Positions 52,481-61,032 of a stretch of DNA of 64,000 nucleotides are shown in pieces. The notes under the pieces are model-generated. The model ran no database searches, was not told the origin of the DNA, and saw only the letters and a list, made by a program, of their open reading frames with translations. Both the position numbers and the translations under genes were made by a program. Source of the stretch: Nodosilinea sp. WJT8-NPBG4 (lineage in GTDB: Bacteria > Cyanobacteriota > Cyanobacteriia > Phormidesmidales > Phormidesmidaceae); the NCBI GenBank assembly GCA_019359285.1, contig JAHHHQ010000058.1, forward strand, positions 21,034 to 85,033, in the 5' to 3' direction. How positions within the stretch are numbered: position 1 is the first letter of the stretch; the number at the start of each line of letters is the position of its first letter.

Positions 52481-52993
52481 TCAAATACGAGGACCGGAAG
52501 AAGGATGGTCGACCACGCGATCTTCAGTGGTGTAGACCGGCGTTGGACGCTTGCGCTTTGCCAAACCACTCAGACCTAGCAGTCCTAAAAGACCTAGCCA
52601 CCCCCAGCTTGAGTCGTTGTCCTCAGCGGTTGTCGTTGTTGTATTGGGAGTCGCCGGGTCAGCATAGGTTTCGCTGGGTGCTGTTGCATCAGGAGAAACG
52701 GTGCCAGGAGCTGTCTGTGTCTGGTCAACAGTACCGGGTGCGGTTGGGGTCACAGGGTCAGGGGATGTTTCACCAGGCACGGTTGAGCCAGGAGTTGTAC
52801 CCTCAGACTCTGCCGAGTCAACCGTGCCTGGAGTTGTACCTTCAGAGCCTGCCGAGTCAGCCGCGCCTGGAGTCGTTTGCGCTACGCTCTCAGTCGTTGT
52901 ATGGGCAGAAGCAGGCAGCATAGACGATGAAAGCGCCAGGCCAAGCGCCAGGGCACTACCACCAACCCATCTCGACACAACGTTGCTTTTCAT
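52481..52993 (-). CDS. WGxxGxxG-type exported protein (long paralogue)
   Basis: 170 aa with a signal peptide (ALGLALSSSMLPASA), then a Thr/Pro/Gly/Asp-rich linker with TTPGTVDSAESEG-like repeats, then the membrane/anchor motif SSWGWLGLLGLLGLSGLAKR and a basic tail with YTTEDRVVD. The short 57969 protein has the same ends, so the two are paralogues differing in linker length. The WGxxGxxG motif family is exported in cyanobacteria; role unknown. Confidence 0.8.
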   Translation of the reverse strand: MKSNVVSRWVGGSALALGLALSSSMLPASAHTTTESVAQTTPGAADSAGSEGTTPGTVDSAESEGTTPGSTVPGETSPDPVTPTAPGTVDQTQTAPGTVSPDATAPSETYADPATPNTTTTTAEDNDSSWGWLGLLGLLGLSGLAKRKRPTPVYTTEDRVVDHPSSGPRI

Positions 52994-53564
52994 AAACCAA
53001 ATTCCTAAAAACGAATGGCACCTAATTTACTCCTGACATCAAAACCTTGGCAGCACCACGGTTTTTGAAACCAAAGCAAACCTTTGTGCCCATACCTTAT
53101 GCGGTTTTTATCTAATTGTTACTCACCTCTGGTTAGAGGTTTATACTCGCCAGCCTTCTACCAAAAGATGAAAAGACTTAAAGGCTCCTTGCACAGCAGC
53201 TTTTGCGGCTCAAAGAGCGGGGGAGATAAATCGAAAATTTTATCTAATCCCACATAGACAGCAATGGACAGGCTAGGTTGTGGTCGATGATTCAAAGTCA
53301 ATCAGACTCTTCATAGGTTTCTCAACGACTGAGGTTTCCTTTTGGCTTTTTGCGGCTTTTTGCCGATGTCAGCCAAAACCACAAATGGACAACATCCTTC
53401 TACTAGCAACCCTCGAAGGCAATTAAGTCTACCTATTTACAGAGCATAGCCAGCACCAGGATCGTCACTATACGAGATGAGAACAAAGCCAAGGCTAGAC
53501 CAGGGAAAAGAGTTAATGCTCTGGTTTGACTTGAAAGCAGAACTATAGTTAAGGAGTTATTCCT
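52994..53564. other. Intergenic region
   Basis: About 570 bp between divergent genes with no supported gene. The right edge carries the AAGGAG ribosome-binding site of the 53565 gene; a leftward promoter for the WGxxGxxG gene should be here but was not located. Confidence 0.4.
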
Positions 53565-54053
53565 ATGACAGCACAGCTAACGCGAAATCGAGAGATAGTT
53601 GCAGTATTTAAGACCCGTCAAGAAGCCGACCGGGCTAAACAGGCCATTCAGGCAGCTGGTCTCAATGGGCAGAAAATATCGATTGACGACAGTATTCCAG
53701 CTGACCTTCAGTTAGCTGCCCAGGGCACCACCATGGGTCGTGAGGCTGGCCTTCTGATGGGATTTACCCTAGGCGGCATTGTGGGGCTGATTGCCACCAT
53801 TATCATCGTCTTTCAGCTAACGGGTGAATATCCCTCGTCTGCTGCCAGCCGAATTGCGATATTTGCCAGTGCGATCGCAGGTGGTATATTTGGTGCCGGT
53901 GCCGGCCGCACACTACAGGCTCGCCAACCAGCTCGTCAGCAAATGAAGGGCAACCCCAACCTGCCTCGGGAATATAAGTTGGTTGTTGAAGGCAACAAGG
54001 ATGAAGTGCGCCAGGCTCAACAGGCTCTTGGCCAACCTGCCGTAACGACTTAA
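53565..54053 (+). CDS. Stress-type membrane protein with N-terminal ferredoxin-like part
   Basis: 162 aa preceded by AAGGAGTTATTCCT. Residues 8-45 (REIVAVFKTRQEADRAKQAI) resemble the N-terminal fold of general-stress proteins of the YflT/GSP17M type; residues 60-115 form two glycine-rich membrane segments (GLLMGFTLGGIVGLIATIII and AGGIFGAGAG). A basic and helical tail repeats the sensing motif (YKLVVEGNKDEVRQAQQAL). Role unknown; desiccation or osmotic stress is a guess. Confidence 0.7.
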   Translation: MTAQLTRNREIVAVFKTRQEADRAKQAIQAAGLNGQKISIDDSIPADLQLAAQGTTMGREAGLLMGFTLGGIVGLIATIIIVFQLTGEYPSSAASRIAIFASAIAGGIFGAGAGRTLQARQPARQQMKGNPNLPREYKLVVEGNKDEVRQAQQALGQPAVTT

Positions 54054-54192
54054 ACCAGAGTCTTCCAGCATCCTTCGGTTCGGATGGTCCAGGAAGATAG
54101 AGCTAAACAGCTAAAACAGTAAGGTGACTTTGGCAAAGCTATCACTCGCTTCGCCAAAAACCCTTCCATTCTGCAAAAACTAAACATCAAAG

Positions 54193-54223
54193 TCTCCCAA
54201 GCTGCTAAATCTAGCTTGGGAGA
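54193..54223 (+). terminator. Hairpin after the 53565 gene
   Basis: An 11-bp perfect stem TCTCCCAAGCT / AGCTTGGGAGA with a 9-nt loop, 140 bp after the stop. It is followed by TTCTT, a weak T-run. Confidence 0.6.
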
Positions 54224-54505
54224 TTCTTGCGTTAACCCCATGGGTTAAACACTTCAGTGTAAGCTTTCAAGAATCGTGTATATCAGGCTTCAAAGCTATG
54301 GCTGAACTTACGCAATAAACTTATCGGATTTGCTCAATTTTGCCAAATCTAGCCATCCTCGCCTCGGTTCCTTGCCCTTGTCAGCAACTCGCGGCTTGAG
54401 CGCAATAGCCACCGCCACATACCATTTCTTTACTTCTCTTTACCCATAAGCCCTGATAATCCCTCAATATAAAAAACAGGTGTGCTTAACAGGGAGCTGA
54501 ATGCT

Positions 54506-56578
54506 ATGGCTACGTTTACTATCGCTGGCTTTACCTTTGACGAGACCGATCTAGTCACCGATGGCTCAATTGTCGATGGTGCATCCAGAACGCTCTTCTT
54601 TGGGTCTGGACTGCAATTTCCAGAGCTTTTAGACAACACAGTCGGCTCGCTTGTCGGCGGTAGCAATGGGCAGTCAATTGCCTTGGGCAATCTTTTCAAT
54701 CGCTCAACCCTTGAGCTGACCTGGGATGCTGGCCTTGGCCCCGTCAATCAGGCAGGAGATGACTTCGTCGTCTATGAAAACGGCTTTGCTAGAGTGCCTG
54801 AAGATTATGCCGTAGCCGTGCGCAGTGCCACCACTGGACAGTTCACCCCGTTTCGCTACGAGTTCTTTGACAGCTATGACGAAACTGCCGTTAACGGTCC
54901 CGCAGACGGCACGGGGCTGTTTGCTACAGCCTTTGATCTGAGCGACTTTGGCTTAGCTGCCGGAGAAGCGATTGATGCCATCCGAATTGTAAGTTTGCTA
55001 AAAACCGACACGGTCGATAGTGCTGATGGTCAAGGTGTAGTCACTCTAAACGAAACCCCTCATTCGAACCTGCTGGGCAATCTGTTCAATCGCCCCTTGT
55101 CAATCGGTAAGTTTGACCCCGACATCACGCTGGTGACTGGTTTAAACACGGATGCGTCTCTTCAACCCCTACAACTGTTTGATGCTGACAATAATCTGGT
55201 GGGTGGTTTTAGCAGCATTCAGGCAGCGATCGATGCCGCTGCCGATGGCTATACCCTACTGGCAGCGGCAGGCACCTACAGCGAGAACGTTACCCTCGAT
55301 AAAGCGATCACCTTAGTTGGGGCTAATTTTGGGGTAGCTGGCAACGATGCGGCTCGCGGGGCCGAATCAATTCTTGCGGGCTCATTTACCCTAGCCGATG
55401 ACAATATTTCTATTCTGGGGTTTGAGTTCACTAACAATACAGCTACCATTCGTGGGGGCGGCGATGGCAGCGTTAATTTCAACAACATCACGATTGCCTT
55501 CAACGACTTTGTCAGGTTGACCGGCAACAATCAAACCTTCATTACCAACGGCTTTGGCACCGGCGGGGCACCATCTGGCGGTTCTAATTGGTCGATCACA
55601 GACAACTACTTCGACGGCATCACCGGCAATGATGCCTCGATTATGCGGATTGACAATGTTAATGGCTTGCTGATTGCTGACAATGTCGGCATTCATGACG
55701 ATGCCAGTGCTGTGGGTCGACGAGGCATTCAGATCGATAATTCTCAAAATGTTGAAGTTCTCGGCAACGTCGTCGATTTGGGGGTAAAAGACTTTTCTAA
55801 CGAAACGGCGGCCTTCACCGCAGCTCGCTATAACCTTCAGCTCTCTCTAGATGTTGACGGTTCTGCCAGTTCCACCGCTAATGTCACCATTGCCGACAAT
55901 ACATTTTCTGGGGCTTACGACGGCATCGTTACCCTAGACGATCGCGACCTGTCGGCGGTTGATATCGTCGACAATAGCTTCTCAAATGCGTTCTACGGCA
56001 TTCGTTTAGCGACCGCAGAAGGCACTCCAGCCCAGGGCACCCAGTCTGATATTGAAATTAGCGGTAACAGTTTTGCTGCGATCGCAGCCTCCGCAGTGGC
56101 CTTTGACCATCGCGAACCCACTGAAGCTTTCGCCGATATTGTCGTTGAGAACAACACCTTCAGCGGCGAGTTTGCTGGCATTACCCATATCAGCGGCAAC
56201 ACACGAAGTTTGGCCGGCACAAACATTTTTGAAGGGTCTGACGGCAACGACAACCTATTGGGGGGCACTGGCGACGATGCCCTGTTTGGCTTTGATGGCA
56301 ATGATCTGCTCGATGGTGACGCAGGCAACAACACAGCCTTTGGCGGTGAAGGCACAGACACCTTTGGCCTGTTTAATGGCCCTGGTATCACCACCGTGCT
56401 GGACTTTGATCTGGCGATCGACAAACTCACCAACGTCACCTTTTTTGATGTCATTCTGGCTCAGGGCACGGGGGTAGAGGCGCGTAATACGTTTGTCTTA
56501 GATGCAGTTTCGTTTGATGCTATGGCGAAGCTGTTGTTGACCAATGCGGCTGATATTACCGCTGCGAATTTTGTTTAG
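54506..56578 (+). CDS. RTX-type secreted beta-helix protein
   Basis: 690 aa from the ATG at 54506 (the frame opens at 54482; GGGAG upstream fits either). Residues 1-220 form a beta-sandwich-like domain (DDFVVYENGFARVPEDYAV). From about 225 a right-handed parallel beta-helix begins with FSSIQAAIDAAADGYTLLAA and carries repeated NNIT/DN-FSG turns. Near residue 580 two to three GGxGxDxLxG-type calcium nonapeptides (GSDGNDNLLGGTGDDALFGF) precede a C-terminal secretion-like region. Export by a type I system is expected; no transporter genes adjoin. Possibly a carbohydrate-binding or lyase-like protein (inference). Confidence 0.85.
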   Translation: MATFTIAGFTFDETDLVTDGSIVDGASRTLFFGSGLQFPELLDNTVGSLVGGSNGQSIALGNLFNRSTLELTWDAGLGPVNQAGDDFVVYENGFARVPEDYAVAVRSATTGQFTPFRYEFFDSYDETAVNGPADGTGLFATAFDLSDFGLAAGEAIDAIRIVSLLKTDTVDSADGQGVVTLNETPHSNLLGNLFNRPLSIGKFDPDITLVTGLNTDASLQPLQLFDADNNLVGGFSSIQAAIDAAADGYTLLAAAGTYSENVTLDKAITLVGANFGVAGNDAARGAESILAGSFTLADDNISILGFEFTNNTATIRGGGDGSVNFNNITIAFNDFVRLTGNNQTFITNGFGTGGAPSGGSNWSITDNYFDGITGNDASIMRIDNVNGLLIADNVGIHDDASAVGRRGIQIDNSQNVEVLGNVVDLGVKDFSNETAAFTAARYNLQLSLDVDGSASSTANVTIADNTFSGAYDGIVTLDDRDLSAVDIVDNSFSNAFYGIRLATAEGTPAQGTQSDIEISGNSFAAIAASAVAFDHREPTEAFADIVVENNTFSGEFAGITHISGNTRSLAGTNIFEGSDGNDNLLGGTGDDALFGFDGNDLLDGDAGNNTAFGGEGTDTFGLFNGPGITTVLDFDLAIDKLTNVTFFDVILAQGTGVEARNTFVLDAVSFDAMAKLLLTNAADITAANFV

Positions 56579-57069
56579 GCTCTATCGAAAAGGGCATTTG
56601 AAGAGCAATTTGCTATAGTTTCAGTCCCCCTTAGATCTTCCTTAATTAGGAGATCTAAGGGAAATCTTGACTTTTGCTACAGAAACCAAAACTTCTCAAA
56701 CGCTCTCTAAAGGGGTATATCTACCGCCTCTACATTTAGGCTCGAAGCTTCTCCCTATATATGTAGAGGAGAGTTTTCGAGTCTAGCCCTAAGGTGTAGT
56801 TAAGCACAGTGAATTAACGGCAAGCATAAGCAGCTTTAGCTAAGCCGAACTCTAACTGCAAATCAAAGCCTAAAGTATCAGCTTTACAGAGCAGAATTTG
56901 CCGGAGAGCTGGCCTTTCTTAACCAGCCCTTGGGCTAGTTTTTAGTGCCCTAATTTAACCTGATACTGCTGTGTCTACCCTTTCAAAAGCGAAATCAGAG
57001 ATTTAGCAGGAATGTTATTTCTTAGACTGAGCTAAATTCTGTAGTCGCCCCAAACACCAGAGGAATCTA
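56579..57069. other. Intergenic region before Mn catalase
   Basis: No gene seen. It starts with the hairpin at 56628 and holds the catalase promoter region, in which no clear -35/-10 pair can be chosen. A CCTCTACAT..ATGTAGAGG inverted pair spans 56728-56773 approximately. Confidence 0.45.
56628..56661 (+). terminator. Hairpin after the RTX gene
   Basis: Arms CCCTTAGATCT and AGATCTAAGGG, extendable inward past a bulge. It lies 50 bp after the RTX stop; no strong T-run follows. Confidence 0.6.
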
Positions 57070-57762
57070 ATGTTTTTCCATAAAAAAGACCCTGTTCATA
57101 CCGTTCAGGTTACTGAGGCTGACCCCGTATTTGCCCAACTGCTGCTAGAGCAGTTTGGTGGGGCTACCGGTGAACTCACGGCTGCTCTTCAATACTGGGT
57201 ACAATCCTTCCACGTTGAAGATCCCAGCATTAAAGACATGCTTCAAGACATTGCTGTCGAAGAGTTTGGTCACTTAGAAATGGTGGGTAAGCTTATCGAG
57301 ATTCACACCAAAAATACCGACCAAACCCCAGCCTACAACAGCACGCTCTTTGCTGTTCGCGGCATTGGGCCTCACTTCCTCGACAGCCAGGGCAGTAGCT
57401 GGACCGCCAGCTACATTAATGAAGGTGGGGATGTCGTTAGAGACCTGCGCGCCAATATCGCGGCTGAAGCTGGTGCTCGCCAGACCTATGAATCGCTGAT
57501 TAAACTAGCTACCGATGAGGGCACTAAGAAAACTCTCACCCATCTGCTAACTCGAGAAATTTCTCATACCAAGATGTTCATGAAAGCCTTGGACGCCATG
57601 GGCAAATTGACTGACCCGATGTTTGGCAACATTCAGCCCGACGAAACGGTAGAGCTTTACTACAATCTCTCTACCGACGACAGCGGCAAAGATGAGCGTG
57701 GTCCCTGGAACTCTGAGCCTGACTTTAAGTACATCGCTGATCCGGTTGCGGCTCGGAACTAG
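57070..57762 (+). CDS. Manganese catalase
   Basis: A 230-aa di-manganese catalase that degrades hydrogen peroxide without haem. The four-helix ligand set is present: Glu35 in GATGELTAAL, Glu65/His68 in VEEFGHLEM, a Glu in NIAAEAGARQTYE (about 143) and a His in LLTREISHTKMF (about 176). Length and the C-terminal YYNLSTDDSG region suit the short cyanobacterial type. Probably cytosolic and stress-induced. Three hairpins follow. Confidence 0.93.
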   Translation: MFFHKKDPVHTVQVTEADPVFAQLLLEQFGGATGELTAALQYWVQSFHVEDPSIKDMLQDIAVEEFGHLEMVGKLIEIHTKNTDQTPAYNSTLFAVRGIGPHFLDSQGSSWTASYINEGGDVVRDLRANIAAEAGARQTYESLIKLATDEGTKKTLTHLLTREISHTKMFMKALDAMGKLTDPMFGNIQPDETVELYYNLSTDDSGKDERGPWNSEPDFKYIADPVAARN

Positions 57763-57778
57763 GCTGAACTGATTTGTC

Positions 57779-57817
57779 TTAGCTTATCCACACTTCTAAA
57801 CAAAGTGGATAAGCTAA
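57779..57817. terminator. First of three tandem hairpins
   Basis: A perfect 13-bp stem TTAGCTTATCCAC / GTGGATAAGCTAA with a 13-nt loop, immediately after the Mn catalase stop. Confidence 0.75.
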
Positions 57818-57831
57818 CCTACAATCATTGT

Positions 57832-57869
57832 AATAACCTCCGGTGCTTTATCTAGCATTGGAGGTTATT
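57832..57869. terminator. Second tandem hairpin
   Basis: Arms AATAACCTCCGGTGCT and AGCATTGGAGGTTATT, 16 bp with two mismatches and a 6-nt loop, followed by T-rich sequence. Confidence 0.7.
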
Positions 57870-57898
57870 TATAATTTTCTGATAAACATAGTTATAAC

Positions 57899-57938
57899 AA
57901 AATAGAAGGGGTCACTAGCTAGCGACCCCTTCTATTTT
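57899..57938. terminator. Third tandem hairpin
   Basis: A perfect 15-bp stem AAAATAGAAGGGGTC and complement with a loop containing CTAGCTAG, 30 bp before the stop of the leftward 103-aa gene; its A/T flanks make it bidirectional. Confidence 0.8.
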
Positions 57939-57968
57939 GTTGAGCATTAGAGCGTGATAGCCCCTGCT

Positions 57969-58280
57969 TTAGTAACGAGGATTGTTGGTGGAAGTTGTGG
58001 TGGTGCGATCAGCGTAAGCAGTCCGGTTGTCGTGATCGCGATCTTTCCCTTTCAGACCAGCTAGACCAGCTAGGCCAAGCAGACCCAACCAACCCCAATC
58101 AAATCCGTCGTTATTATCTTCGGTGGTAGTAGTCGTGGTACCGACTCCGTCACTGCTGGTACCAACGCCGTCGCTACCAGCACCGGTTTGAGCAGACGCA
58201 GGCAGGATAGAAGGCAGAACAGCAAGGCTTACGGCGAGAGCGCCAGTACCTAGCCAAGTAGCCAAGGATTTAGTTTTCAT
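57969..58280 (-). CDS. WGxxGxxG-type exported protein (short paralogue)
   Basis: 103 aa with signal peptide (WLGTGALAVSLAVLPSILPA then SAQ), a short Gly/Ser/Thr linker with GVGTSSDGVGTTT-like repeats, the anchor motif DWGWLGLLGLAGLAGLKGKD and a polar tail (DRTTTTSTNNPRY). It shares its N- and C-terminal plan with the 52481 protein. Role unknown. Confidence 0.82.
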   Translation of the reverse strand: MKTKSLATWLGTGALAVSLAVLPSILPASAQTGAGSDGVGTSSDGVGTTTTTTEDNNDGFDWGWLGLLGLAGLAGLKGKDRDHDNRTAYADRTTTTSTNNPRY

Positions 58281-58510
58281 GGGAGAAACCTCAAGAAATA
58301 GCTGTTAATGGAATGGAGCAACGCAGACTCGGTACCAACACAAGTAATTGATACCTAATCCAAATTTCCTATACCGTCATAGTACGTTTTCTCCCTTGAC
58401 CTGCTATTTGCCGTTGGATGGAGATTGTCTCTATTTACTCTGGCTTAAAAAATAGTGGGTCGATAGTTTTAGGCTCTACCTTTACTCATAGTCAATTACG
58501 CATTGAATAT

Positions 58511-58990
58511 ATGAAAGCGCCCACATCTACACAGATAGTTCAGCACCTGCGGCAGGCTAATCAGGTAGCTCAAGTGGCCATGTCCCAGGGGCATCATCCT
58601 TTTGGAGCTATCTTGGTGGCCCCAGACCACGCTACGGTACTGCTTGAGCAGGGCAATGTGGATACAGTTAACCACGCCGAATTGACCCTGATGCGGCGGG
58701 CCTACGCTGAGTTTGAGCCCGATTTTTTGTGGGGCTGCACGCTTTATACGACCGTTGAGCCCTGTGTGATGTGCGCTGGAGCGCAGTACTGGGCAAATGT
58801 GGGGCAGCTAGTCTATGGCATTGCAGAAAAGCAGCTGCTGACGCTCACGGGCAACCACGCCGAAAACCCTACGCTGGATGTGCCCTGTCGCTATGTGTTT
58901 GAGCAGGGGCAAAAGGCGATCGCCGTCTGGGGGCCGATCGCTGAGGTAGAAGCAGAAATCGTCGCCCTCCATCGCGGCTTTTGGGGGTGA
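58511..58990 (+). CDS. Nucleoside deaminase family protein
   Basis: 159 aa from the ATG at 58511; the open frame extends to 58418 but the extra codons are not family-like. The zinc site is present: HAE in TVNHAELTLM and PCxxC in TVEPCVMCAG; GHHPFGAILV is the usual substrate strand. The ending lacks the TadA-specific tRNA-binding tail, so a guanine or cytosine-type deaminase of the CMP/dCMP superfamily is as likely as a tRNA deaminase. Confidence 0.85.
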   Translation: MKAPTSTQIVQHLRQANQVAQVAMSQGHHPFGAILVAPDHATVLLEQGNVDTVNHAELTLMRRAYAEFEPDFLWGCTLYTTVEPCVMCAGAQYWANVGQLVYGIAEKQLLTLTGNHAENPTLDVPCRYVFEQGQKAIAVWGPIAEVEAEIVALHRGFWG

Positions 58991-59221
58991 GTAGCCCAAT
59001 GGCTTTAGCGGAAACTTTGGTCGAAGTGAAAAGTCAAAGCTTGATTGCTGAGGTCAGTCCTCTATTAAATATGCTGATTGACGAGCCTGACTTTAGGTCA
59101 CATAACCTTTGTACGACAGGTTTTACAGATTGTTAGCGAGAGTGTTTCTCCCTAGATTTCTAGGTGAACAGATAATTTTTTGAATGTCCCACAGACAAGG
59201 TAATCCAGCTAACCATCGTGG

Positions 59222-59809
59222 TCAGCGGCTGCCCGCTGCACTACGGTTACTATGCGGTGGCGCAAAGCGATGCTCCCACTGCTCCTTCGTAATGCGCCAA
59301 TCTACCTCGTTCCAACCTCGCTCGGACATCCATGGAGAACCTGAACGAATAGCAACGACTTCTGCGCCAACCCACTCTGCCAATCGAGCAATTCGCTTAT
59401 TCGCGCTTATGGTGGAACCGGAAATTACATTCAGATTTAATTCCCTAAACCCAAAGTCGAGCAGGGCACGCCCCACTTCAATCGCGTAGGCATAGCCGCC
59501 CCAATAGTTGGGTGCAAGTTCAATTCCCAATTCCATCTCACCAACCGGGCACTGTGCCCCCCGCAGTCCACAGCAGCCGACAAGCGCTTTAGGTTCTTGT
59601 CGTTGCACGATCGCGAGTTGGTAGTTGATGCGGGGGCGATCAGCAGCCCAGCTCAGAAATGTGTCAAACAAATGTGTCGCCTGTTCGGCGCTAGCGTCAC
59701 TTGGTTCGTAAAATGCTCGGCTGCGTGGATCGGCTTGATAGTCTAGAAATGAAGGTCGATCCAACTCAACAAAGTCACGCAGCAGAAATCTTCTGGTCAC
59801 GATTTCCAT
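59222..59809 (-). CDS. GNAT acetyltransferase (RimJ/RimL type)
   Basis: 195 aa from the ATG at 59809; the open frame to 59950 adds unlikely residues. Family pattern: TRRFLLRDFVELDRPSFLDY at the start, AIVQRQEPKALVGCCGL (strand 4), GIELAPNYWGGYAYAIEVGR with the acetyl-CoA loop, and LNVISGSTISANKRIARLAE. Probably acetylates an N-terminus or small molecule; substrate unknown. Confidence 0.85.
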   Translation of the reverse strand: MEIVTRRFLLRDFVELDRPSFLDYQADPRSRAFYEPSDASAEQATHLFDTFLSWAADRPRINYQLAIVQRQEPKALVGCCGLRGAQCPVGEMELGIELAPNYWGGYAYAIEVGRALLDFGFRELNLNVISGSTISANKRIARLAEWVGAEVVAIRSGSPWMSERGWNEVDWRITKEQWEHRFAPPHSNRSAAGSR

Positions 59810-60030
59810 ATCAGCAAACCTAATGTTAAAGCTGCGTAACGAGCTGACATTCAACGTTCGGATAGGAACCGGCCGCATTGAGGGAGCCGCCCACTTACCC
59901 GGTCCCGCCTCTCGGGCGGGGGAATATATTCTACCCTCGGTTAAAAACACAGGCTTAAGATCGAGCTAGTTTGAATCCGCCCGTCATGTTCCTCTTGCGC
60001 TTGCGGAAGGTTCGCTTTGAAGATACAGCC

Positions 60031-60516
60031 TCAACCGCGGTGCGCCGCCTCGATCGCAGCGACATCGATCTTTTTCATCTGCATCATTGCGTCGAACGCA
60101 CGCTTAGCGGCAGCGGGGTCGGGAGCGGTGACCGCTTTGGTCAGGGCGATCGGCGTAATCTGCCAAGACAATCCCCATTTGTCTCTGCACCAGCCGCACG
60201 CACTCTCCTCGCCGCCGTTGTCGACGATCGCGTTCCAATAGCGATCGGTCTCGGCCTGGTCCTCGGTTGCAACCTGAAACGAGAATGCTTCGTTGTGCTT
60301 AAACGCGGGTCCGCCGTTGAGCCCAAGGCAGGGAATTCCCATCACCGTAAACTCGACCGTCAACACATTCCCTTTTTTCCCGGACGGAAAGTCTCCCGGC
60401 GCGAGGTGCACCGCGTCAACGGATGAATCAGGAAAGGTCTCGGCGTAAAACCGCGCCGCGTCCTCGGCATCGCCATTGTACCAAAGGCAAATCGTGTTCT
60501 TTGTTGGTTTTGCCAT
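60031..60516 (-). CDS. VOC superfamily protein (PhnB / 3-dmu-9_3-mt type)
   Basis: 161 aa with two betaalphabetabetabeta modules: TICLWYNGDAEDAARFYAET at the start, and GNVLTVEFTVMGIPCLGLNG and DKWGLSWQITPIAL in the usual places. The name 3-demethylubiquinone methyltransferase is attached to this family but is not supported by function. Not in an operon. Confidence 0.87.
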   Translation of the reverse strand: MAKPTKNTICLWYNGDAEDAARFYAETFPDSSVDAVHLAPGDFPSGKKGNVLTVEFTVMGIPCLGLNGGPAFKHNEAFSFQVATEDQAETDRYWNAIVDNGGEESACGWCRDKWGLSWQITPIALTKAVTAPDPAAAKRAFDAMMQMKKIDVAAIEAAHRG

Positions 60517-60872
60517 GTCACTTCTCCATTGTGATGAGCCACCCGAAACCGGGTTAATGATGCGATCGCGTCAAAAGACATTATCTTGGTCTACATTTCC
60601 ACGCTAGTACAGGGCAAATTCTTACCATTTCGGCGCTGCTTATCTGGGCTTCACATAGGCGGAATAACTTGCGTTTGGCCTACTTTTCCTGCTCTGCATA
60701 GTAGATCTCCCATAGGGTGTCATGTAGATGATTCAGCAATTCTTCACCGTGGGTTAGCGCATTCTAGCTCCACATTTGAATGTCTCGAACCCGATGCCAG
60801 TGACAATCAAACGAGTAACCAAGGATCCAGGTTCCTTGCTCAACCTCACCTATCGCGTCACCTTGAGGTCGA

Positions 60873-60891
60873 GGGTGGGCAGTGCCCACCC
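60873..60891. repeat. GGGTGGGCA palindrome with single central base
   Basis: GGGTGGGCA, G, TGCCCACCC followed by TAC. It is an odd-length palindrome of the same build as 37358-37386 and matches a repeat type common in cyanobacterial intergenic DNA. Confidence 0.65.
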
Positions 60892-60924
60892 TACGGCTGG
60901 GTCGCTGCATCTTGGTGGAATGTG

Positions 60925-60964
60925 CTACCCATTTGTCCGGGGCAGACTACCCATTCATCCGGGG
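60925..60964 (+). promoter_or_regulatory. Two 18-bp direct repeats, 22-bp period
   Basis: CTACCCATTTGTCCGGGG at 60925-60942 and CTACCCATTCATCCGGGG at 60947-60964, differing at two positions. The 22-bp period equals two helical turns, and the pair ends 68 bp before the start codon of the operon. A binding site for a regulator (such as the LuxR-type protein encoded third in the operon) is a reasonable inference. Confidence 0.55.
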
Positions 60965-61032
60965 TTAACTCAGCGGCGGCTTCGGCATTGTGGGAGATAG
61001 CAACCTTGATTCACCCTCCCTTGGAGTCTGGC

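Larger units (their letters stand above)
60517..61032. other. Upstream region of the protease operon
   Basis: No gene supported, although the frame of the first protease stays open to 60586. It contains the palindrome at 60873-60891 and the direct repeats at 60925-60964, listed separately. Confidence 0.5.
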
